From NCBI RefSeq assembly GCF_004347735.1, contig NZ_SLTI01000060.1, positions 1 through 64,000 on the forward strand: DNA of 64,000 nucleotides. The letters are read 5' to 3'. The notes below the pieces were generated by a model. The model was given only the letters and a program-made list of their open reading frames with translations, was not told the origin of the DNA and did no database searches. The translations under genes and the position numbers were made by a program. Position 1 is the stretch's first letter. Each line of letters starts with the position of its first letter. Source of the DNA: Sulfuricurvum sp. IAE1 (GTDB taxonomy: Bacteria > Campylobacterota > Campylobacteria > Campylobacterales > Sulfurimonadaceae). This document shows positions 58,822-64,000 of the stretch, piece after piece.

Positions 58822-59750
58822 TGGCGGGCCGTTTTTGAGGGGAGTTCCCCGTCAAGGGTCTGCAAAAAAGCGACGAGTGCGCGGATCTCCCGCGGGGTGA
58901 GGGTCACCCCCAGGTTATGATACGACATCCGTGCGATCGCTTCGCTCAGGGTTGCGGCGCTTCCGTCGTGAAAATAGGGGGCCGTGCGCGCGATGTTGCG
59001 CAGCGTCGGAACCTTGTAGACGTTTTTATCGATCGGGCGCTTGGTAAGGGCATAGCGGTCGGACACCTTCGCATCGTAGGGGATAGAAATGATGGCCCCC
59101 ATTTTCTGGAAAGAGTTGGCGCCGATGTTGACACCGTTATGGCACGAGACGCAACCGAGGGTTTTAAACAGCAGGTACCCTTCGGCTTCGAGAGGCGAGA
59201 GACGTATCTCCCCGCGGAGATAGCGGTCGAATTTGGCGTTGGGGGTGATCAGGGTTTTTTCGTATTCGGCGATCATGACGGCGATGTCGTCGGGGGTGAG
59301 GGTCGCACGCCCGGTGATGGCTGAAAAAGCTTTGGCGTACTCGGGATGCGATTGGAGCCGCCGCGCCGCTTCAGGGAGGGGAAGGCCCATTTCGACCGGG
59401 TTGTGGATCGGTCCGAGCGCCTGTTCGCTGAGCGTTTTGGCACGGCCGTTCCAGAACTGGGCAAAGTTAAACACGGCATTGAATACCGTCGGCGCGTTCA
59501 TCGTCCCCTGCAGATTTCGGATCCCCGTCGAAAATTTTTTTCCATCAGCACCGCTTGAAGAGACGTCGTGGCAGGAGATGCAGGCGACGGTACGGTCTTT
59601 GGAGAGGATCGGGTCGGCGAAGAGTTTTTCGCCGAGTGCGGCTTTCGCGGCATTGTACGAAACGGCACGGGGGATCGGAACAATCGGCTCGGCCGCGTGC
59701 AGCAGCGATCCGGTAACAATCAAAACGATAATGCCCGATACCCGCTTCAT
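58818..59750 (-). CDS. Di-haem cytochrome c peroxidase (CcpA/MauG family)
   Basis: The protein is 310 residues from ATG 59750; the open frame runs upstream without signal. A signal peptide (KRVSGIIVLIVTGSLLHA, cut near AEP) exports it to the periplasm. CISCH and CVSCH are two haem-binding sites, one per domain. FADPILSKDRTVACISCHDV and TPNAKFDRYLRGEIRLSPLE are typical of the family. It reduces hydrogen peroxide with electrons from cytochrome c. It is co-transcribed with the EAL gene. Confidence 0.93.
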   Translation of the reverse strand: MKRVSGIIVLIVTGSLLHAAEPIVPIPRAVSYNAAKAALGEKLFADPILSKDRTVACISCHDVSSSGADGKKFSTGIRNLQGTMNAPTVFNAVFNFAQFWNGRAKTLSEQALGPIHNPVEMGLPLPEAARRLQSHPEYAKAFSAITGRATLTPDDIAVMIAEYEKTLITPNAKFDRYLRGEIRLSPLEAEGYLLFKTLGCVSCHNGVNIGANSFQKMGAIISIPYDAKVSDRYALTKRPIDKNVYKVPTLRNIARTAPYFHDGSAATLSEAIARMSYHNLGVTLTPREIRALVAFLQTLDGELPSKTARQ

Positions 59751-59881
59751 ACTTTGTTTTCGTACCCTGTTTGAAAATTTGATGTTACTTATTATCTCCA
59801 AAAAATCCTTAAGAGAATTCGGATCGATCCTGAGAAAAAATGTGATCATTATGTAATAAGACATTTTAAAGATTGGGGCGT

Positions 59882-59887
59882 TATAAT
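59882..59887 (+). promoter_or_regulatory. -10 box of trxA
   Basis: TATAAT lies 35 bp before the trxA start; the leader holds CAAGGAAAAAC as the ribosome site. The -35 region (about 59859) shows no consensus. The gap from the peroxidase start (59750) contains only AT-rich promoter DNA. Confidence 0.6.
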
Positions 59888-59921
59888 GACCCCATAAACA
59901 TTCGCAACTCAAGGAAAAACA

Positions 59922-60239
59922 ATGGGTAAATACATTGAATTGACAGTTTCAAACTTTGATGAAGTAACAAAAGAGGGTGTCGCGTTGGTCGATTTCTGGG
60001 CTCCTTGGTGCGGACCATGCCGTATGATCGCTCCGGTTATCGAAGAGCTGGCGGCCGATTACGACGGCAAAGCCAAAATCTGTAAAGTCAATACGGATGA
60101 AGAGCAGGATATTGCCGTCAAATACGGTATCCGTTCGATCCCGACGATCCTTTTCTTCAAAAACGGAGAAGTTGTTGAACAGATGGTCGGTGCCGCTTCG
60201 AAACAAGCGTTTGCGGACAAACTGAACGCTCTTCTGTAA
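59922..60239 (+). CDS. trxA: Thioredoxin
   Basis: The protein is 105 residues. VDFWAPWCGPCRMIAPVIEE carries the redox pair Cys30/Cys33; the cis-Pro lies in GIRSIPTILFFKNGEVVEQM. It reduces cytosolic protein disulfides and is itself reduced by the TrxB encoded just downstream. AAGGAAA lies upstream of the ATG, and the gene ends at a strong terminator. Confidence 0.97.
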   Translation: MGKYIELTVSNFDEVTKEGVALVDFWAPWCGPCRMIAPVIEELAADYDGKAKICKVNTDEEQDIAVKYGIRSIPTILFFKNGEVVEQMVGAASKQAFADKLNALL

Positions 60240-60249
60240 TCATTCTTTC

Positions 60250-60271
60250 TGCCGCCGGCTTTTCGGCGGCA
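60250..60271 (+). terminator. Rho-independent terminator after trxA
   Basis: TGCCGCCG (60250-60257) pairs with CGGCGGCA (60264-60271) around a 6-nt loop and is followed by TCTCCTTTTCTCC. It separates trxA from trxB. The AT-rich gap to 60447 also has TATGAT (60409-60414) as a likely trxB -10. Confidence 0.85.
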
Positions 60272-60447
60272 TCTCCTTTTCTCCTCTATTTTTACAAATG
60301 AAAAAAATCCTTTCCCATGTTTCAAATATATTAATTATAGTAATTTAAATTATAATTTTTTTATCCCGAATGTTTAATTCGAAAAGAGCTGGTTTATCTA
60401 CAACAGGGTATGATAAGCTCCTACCATAACAAGTCAGGAGACGGCAG

Positions 60448-61383
60448 ATGCTAGATTGTGCAATTATCGGAGGAGGGCCGGCCGGTTTGACGGCGGGGCT
60501 TTATACCACGCGCGGAGGACTCGCGGACGTTACGATGTTTGAAAAGGGGATGCCCGGCGGTCAGATTACGATGAGTTCGGAAATCGAAAATTATCCGGGT
60601 GTCACGGGGCACATCAGCGGGATGGACCTGATGATTCCCTGGCCCGAGCAGTGCCAGAAATTCGGCCTGAAACACGAAATGGCCGAAGTGGTCCGCGTAT
60701 CGCGCGGCGCGGAGGGGATTTTTACCGTACACAAAGGGGACGGCAGCAGTGTCGAAGCCAAAAGCGTCATCGTCTGTACGGGGTCGACTCCCAAACGGGC
60801 CGGTTTCATCGGCGAAGACGTCTTTTTCGGACGCGGGGTGAGCACCTGCGCCACGTGCGACGGCTTTTTTTACAAAGGTAAAGAAGTCGCGGTGATCGGA
60901 GGCGGAGATACGGCACTCGAAGAAGCGCTTTACCTGGCGAAAATCTGTGCGAAAGTCTATCTGATCCACCGGCGCGATACCTTCCGCGCCGCACCCAGTA
61001 CGATTGAACGGGTCAAAAATACCGAGAGCATCGAACTGGTGCTCAATGCCACCCCCGAAGAGGTCGTGGGGGATGCATCGGGAGTGACCGGAATCCGGGT
61101 TGCGTTTGCGGAGGGAACGACACGCCATATTGACGTACCGGGAGTTTTTACGTTTGTCGGGTACAACGTGAACAACCAGGTCCTGATCCAGGAGGACGGT
61201 AGTTTTCTGTGCGATATGACCCCTTGGGGTGAAGTCAAAGTCGATTTGAGCATGAAAACGTCCGTTCCGGGCCTTTTTGCGGCGGGGGACATGCGTGAAC
61301 AGGCCCCCAAGCAGGTTGTGTGTGCGGCCGGCGACGGTGCGGTGGCGGCACTTCAGGCGATCGCTTACGTCGATCATCATTAA
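60448..61383 (+). CDS. trxB: Thioredoxin reductase
   Basis: The protein is 311 residues. [20 protein letters not shown] binds [23 protein letters not shown] contains the redox pair CATC and the NADPH-binding GGGD site ([16 protein letters not shown]), and [20 protein letters not shown] is the C-terminal FAD motif. It passes electrons from NADPH to thioredoxin. The ribosome site is CAGGAGA. Confidence 0.95.
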   Translation: MLDCAIIGGGPAGLTAGLYTTRGGLADVTMFEKGMPGGQITMSSEIENYPGVTGHISGMDLMIPWPEQCQKFGLKHEMAEVVRVSRGAEGIFTVHKGDGSSVEAKSVIVCTGSTPKRAGFIGEDVFFGRGVSTCATCDGFFYKGKEVAVIGGGDTALEEALYLAKICAKVYLIHRRDTFRAAPSTIERVKNTESIELVLNATPEEVVGDASGVTGIRVAFAEGTTRHIDVPGVFTFVGYNVNNQVLIQEDGSFLCDMTPWGEVKVDLSMKTSVPGLFAAGDMREQAPKQVVCAAGDGAVAALQAIAYVDHH

Positions 61384-61466
61384 AAGAGAGTTTTCGTTTA
61401 CGCCCTTTTTAAACACTAAAACGGTAAAATGCGCTTAGAAATAATGCACAATAGGGATCATAACAG

Positions 61467-62237
61467 ATGGTAAGAGCAGGTGTTTTCGGAGCGGGAGGGC
61501 GTGTCGGCAAGCTGTTGATCGAAGATTTGCGGCACGAAAAAGAGATTTCACTGGGTGCGGTATACGTCCGCAATGAACTCAATTTTTCGATTGATCCGTC
61601 GGTCCTGGTGACCAACGACATGGCGACGCTGCTTAAAGGGTCGGACGTCATTATCGACTTTTCGCTTCCCGAAGCGACGCAGCTGCTGCTTGAACAGGCG
61701 ATCAAACACCCAAGACCTCTCGTGATCGGGACGACCGGCCTGGACAACCACCAGATGAACCTCCTTAAAACGGCCAGCGAATCGATGCCGATCCTCTATG
61801 CGACGAACATGTCGCTGGGGGTCGCGCTGCTGAACAAACTGGTCCATATCGCCGCCAAGACCCTTGAGGGATTCGACATCGAGATCGTCGAACAGCATCA
61901 CCGCCACAAAAAAGACGCTCCGAGCGGCACGGCGCTGACCCTTGCCCATTCGGCGGCGGATGCGCGGAACCTCGATCTGGATGCGGTGCGTGTCAGCGGG
62001 CGCAACGGCAATATCGGGGAGCGGACCAAAGACGAGATCGCCGTTATGGCCCTTCGCGGCGGAGACATCGTCGGACGTCATACGGTCGGGTTTTACAACG
62101 AGGGGGAATTCGTTGAACTTCACCATACCGCGACAAGCCGCAATACCTTTTCCAAAGGGGCGATTCGCGCGGCAAAATGGCTGGCCGGCAAACCAAACGG
62201 CCTTTATTCGATCCAAGACTGTCTTGAACTTGCATAA
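61467..62237 (+). CDS. dapB: 4-hydroxy-tetrahydrodipicolinate reductase
   Basis: The protein is 256 residues. [20 protein letters not shown] is the NAD(P)-binding motif, and [20 protein letters not shown] has the catalytic His and Lys of DapB. It catalyses the second committed step of the lysine/diaminopimelate pathway, which also feeds peptidoglycan. It is followed 9 bp on by purF. Confidence 0.95.
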   Translation: MVRAGVFGAGGRVGKLLIEDLRHEKEISLGAVYVRNELNFSIDPSVLVTNDMATLLKGSDVIIDFSLPEATQLLLEQAIKHPRPLVIGTTGLDNHQMNLLKTASESMPILYATNMSLGVALLNKLVHIAAKTLEGFDIEIVEQHHRHKKDAPSGTALTLAHSAADARNLDLDAVRVSGRNGNIGERTKDEIAVMALRGGDIVGRHTVGFYNEGEFVELHHTATSRNTFSKGAIRAAKWLAGKPNGLYSIQDCLELA

Positions 62238-62246
62238 GGAAACAGC

Positions 62247-63599
62247 GTGCGTAGCTTAAACGAAAAATGTGCCGTCGTCGGTATTTTTGACCATCCGGAA
62301 GCCTCTAAACTGGCCTATTTCTCTCTTCACGCCCTCCAGCACCGCGGTCAGGAAGCGGCCGGTATCAGCACCGGGGACGGCGAGAAACTCTACACGATCA
62401 AAGACCGCGGTTTGGTGACGCAGGTATTCGATACCCAGAAACTCAATACCCTCAAAGGGCACATGGCGATCGGCCATACCCGCTACTCGACCGCCGGGGA
62501 CGATTCGATCCTCGATGCCCAGCCGGTATTCGCCCGTTACGACCTGGGAGAGATGTCGATCGTCCACAACGGGAACCTGACCAATGCCAAAGAAGTACGC
62601 GATGCCCTGATCAAAAAAGGGGCGATCTTCCAGACGTTCATGGACACCGAAAACCTGATCCACCTGATCGCCAAAAGCGACCAGCACCACCTTACCGATC
62701 GGATCATCGATGCGGTCAAAAAGATCGAAGGGGCTTATTCGCTTGTGTTCCTCAGCCGCTCGAAAATGTTTGCGATGCGCGATCCTCACGGTTTCCGCCC
62801 CTTGAGTCTCGGACGGGTCGGCGACGGGTACGTTGTCGCATCCGAGACGTGTGCGTTTGACCTGATCGGTGCGGAGTATATCCGTGACGTCGAACCGGGT
62901 GAGCTCCTGATTTTTGAAAAAGGGAAAGCCCCCCAGTCGATCAAAGTCTTCGAAGCGACGCCGAAACACTGTATCTTCGAATACGTCTATTTCGCACGTC
63001 CCGATTCGAACGTCTACAAGCAAAACGTTTATGAAATGCGAAAAGCGATGGGGAAAGAACTTGCCAAAGAGCAGCCTTCTATCGGTGCTGACATGATCGT
63101 CCCCGTTCCCGATGGCGGTGTTCCCGCCGCGATCGGTTACGCGCAGCAAAGCGGTATCCCATTCGAGATGGCGATCATGCGTAACCACTACATCGGCCGT
63201 ACGTTTATCGAACCGACGCAGGAGATGCGAGACCTGAAGGTCAAAATGAAACTCTCTCCGATCGAGCACCTGATCAAGGGCAAAAGCCTTGTCGTTATCG
63301 ACGATTCGATCGTCCGCGGCACGACGAGCCGCCAGATCGTCCGGATGCTCAAGGCCGCCGGTGCCCGGGAAGTGCATATGCGGATCTCTAGCCCGCCGAC
63401 AACCGATCCGTGTTTTTACGGCGTGGATACGCCCGACAAAGAAAAACTGATCGCGGCGAACATGTCGATCGAAGAGATTTGCGCGTTTATCGAAGCCGAT
63501 TCGCTCGGATACCTGAGCAACGAAGCACTCCTGCGCAGCGTCAACGGTAAGGAAGAAAACTACTGCACGGCCTGTTTTACGGGCAAATACATCATCTAA
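62247..63599 (+). CDS. purF: Amidophosphoribosyltransferase
   Basis: The protein is 450 residues with a GTG start. After a short propeptide (MRSLNEK), Cys8 would be the N-terminal nucleophile of the glutaminase (CAVVGIFDHPEA); LQHRGQEAAGISTGDGEKLY and GHTRYSTAGDDS follow. VVIDDSIVRGTTSRQIVRML binds PRPP. It catalyses the first step of purine synthesis. The tail CTACFTGKYII resembles the Fe-S-containing class of PurF. Confidence 0.95.
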   Translation: MRSLNEKCAVVGIFDHPEASKLAYFSLHALQHRGQEAAGISTGDGEKLYTIKDRGLVTQVFDTQKLNTLKGHMAIGHTRYSTAGDDSILDAQPVFARYDLGEMSIVHNGNLTNAKEVRDALIKKGAIFQTFMDTENLIHLIAKSDQHHLTDRIIDAVKKIEGAYSLVFLSRSKMFAMRDPHGFRPLSLGRVGDGYVVASETCAFDLIGAEYIRDVEPGELLIFEKGKAPQSIKVFEATPKHCIFEYVYFARPDSNVYKQNVYEMRKAMGKELAKEQPSIGADMIVPVPDGGVPAAIGYAQQSGIPFEMAIMRNHYIGRTFIEPTQEMRDLKVKMKLSPIEHLIKGKSLVVIDDSIVRGTTSRQIVRMLKAAGAREVHMRISSPPTTDPCFYGVDTPDKEKLIAANMSIEEICAFIEADSLGYLSNEALLRSVNGKEENYCTACFTGKYII

Positions 63600-63607
63600 G
63601 AGACCCG

Positions 63608-64000
63608 ATGCGGGAGCAGATTTTTACGTTCGGGCAATATCTGCACCGTAAATTCGGCTTCAAAGTTTCCAAGGTACCTGTCTCCATTTCGGGATTTACC
63701 TGTCCGAATATCGACGGAACCGTCGCAAAGGGAGGGTGTACCTTCTGTGAAAACGACTCATTCAGTCCGAGTCTTGACCGCGCCCGTCCGCTGAAGGGTT
63801 TTTTCCTCAACCTCTCTTCATCCGAAAATCCTTTTTTGGAACAGCAGCTCCGTCAGCTCGAATGGCAGTTCGACACTCTCTCCAAAAAGCTGCGCGAAGA
63901 AAACGGTGCGGAAAAGTTTCTTGTCTATTTTCAGAGTTTTACCAATACCTACGCCCCTTTGGAAACGCTCAAAGCCCTTTACGAGAAAGCCCTTTCATTC
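63608..64000 (+). CDS. TIGR01212-family radical SAM protein (YhcC-like), 5' part
   Basis: The window ends inside this gene; 131 codons are visible. FGFKVSKVPVSISGFTCPN followed by GTVAKGGCTFCEND carries three Cys in the widely spaced pattern of this family (C, then 14 or so residues, then CxxC), and FLVYFQSFTNTYAPLETLKA matches its SAM-binding region. Family members are found in many bacteria, and their role is unknown. The ATG at 63608 is 8 bp after purF, so it may be in the same operon. Confidence 0.9.
   Translation, partial: MREQIFTFGQYLHRKFGFKVSKVPVSISGFTCPNIDGTVAKGGCTFCENDSFSPSLDRARPLKGFFLNLSSSENPFLEQQLRQLEWQFDTLSKKLREENGAEKFLVYFQSFTNTYAPLETLKALYEKALSF

Noticed and set aside
62256-63377. 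A 373-codon minus-strand frame within purF
   Set aside because: It lies opposite an intact purF and shows no conserved motifs.
1-64000. CRISPR arrays, insertion sequences, integrases, phage genes or long direct repeats
   Set aside because: None was seen. The repeated segments are diverged paralogous genes (maf, CgeB-like, radical SAM, 483-residue pair), not mobile repeats.

Overview
The window looks like a chromosome segment of a Campylobacterota (epsilonproteobacterial) bacterium, most likely a free-living Sulfuricurvum/Sulfurimonas-type organism. The evidence is: two Maf-type flagellin glycosyltransferases beside a flagellin gene and fliD; an S10-spc ribosomal operon that lacks rpmD (L30), has a four-Cys S14 and runs secY-map-infA; a MauG/CcpA-type di-haem peroxidase; and many clear TATAAT -10 boxes with poorly conserved -35 boxes. 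The genus is an inference. No tRNA, rRNA, CRISPR array, IS element or prophage was seen.

Layout. (1) 1-7121, flagellar filament genes: the 3' end of a flagellin gene, two divergent maf genes, a cobalamin-type radical SAM gene and fliD. (2) 7150-32644, a flagellar or surface glycan island in two long minus-strand operons (32644 to 19438 and 17215 to 7150). Most genes overlap or abut by a few bases. A plus-strand pair (aminotransferase, epimerase) lies between the operons. The island encodes a GmhA-like sugar-phosphate isomerase, a split transketolase, an inverted-order HldE-like kinase/nucleotidyltransferase, a second nucleotidyltransferase, two epimerases, an SDR, a PLP aminotransferase, a carbamoyltransferase, a methyltransferase, five glycosyltransferase-like proteins and five radical SAM enzymes (a sixth is at 4247). 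(3) 32782-38435, mixed genes: a spore-photolyase-like radical SAM protein, a nucleosidase, SRP RNA, a split inverse-autotransporter pair, RNase HII and a DUF4143-type ATPase. (4) 38538-49219, the S10-spc operon from rpsJ to infA behind a near-consensus promoter. (5) 49293-64000, housekeeping and metabolism: upp, a Sel1-repeat protein, an orphan coiled-coil protein, ppnP, cvfB, an SDR, a formate-dehydrogenase-like molybdoenzyme, yraN, a GGDEF/EAL protein, a di-haem peroxidase, trxA, trxB, dapB, purF and the start of a TIGR01212 radical SAM gene.

How the genes may work together. The isomerase, kinase/nucleotidyltransferase and second nucleotidyltransferase resemble nucleotide-heptose synthesis. 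The split transketolase and the aminotransferase/epimerase pair suggest that a heptose or another higher-carbon amino sugar is built, then carbamoylated, methylated and further changed by radical chemistry. CgeB-like and other glycosyltransferases could transfer it, with Maf enzymes acting on flagellin. This model is inference. The unusual density of radical SAM enzymes, the inverted HldE order, the minimal transketolase subunit, the possible IscU/NifU-like protein without metal ligands and the orphan 450-residue protein make the island the best candidate here for an undescribed system.
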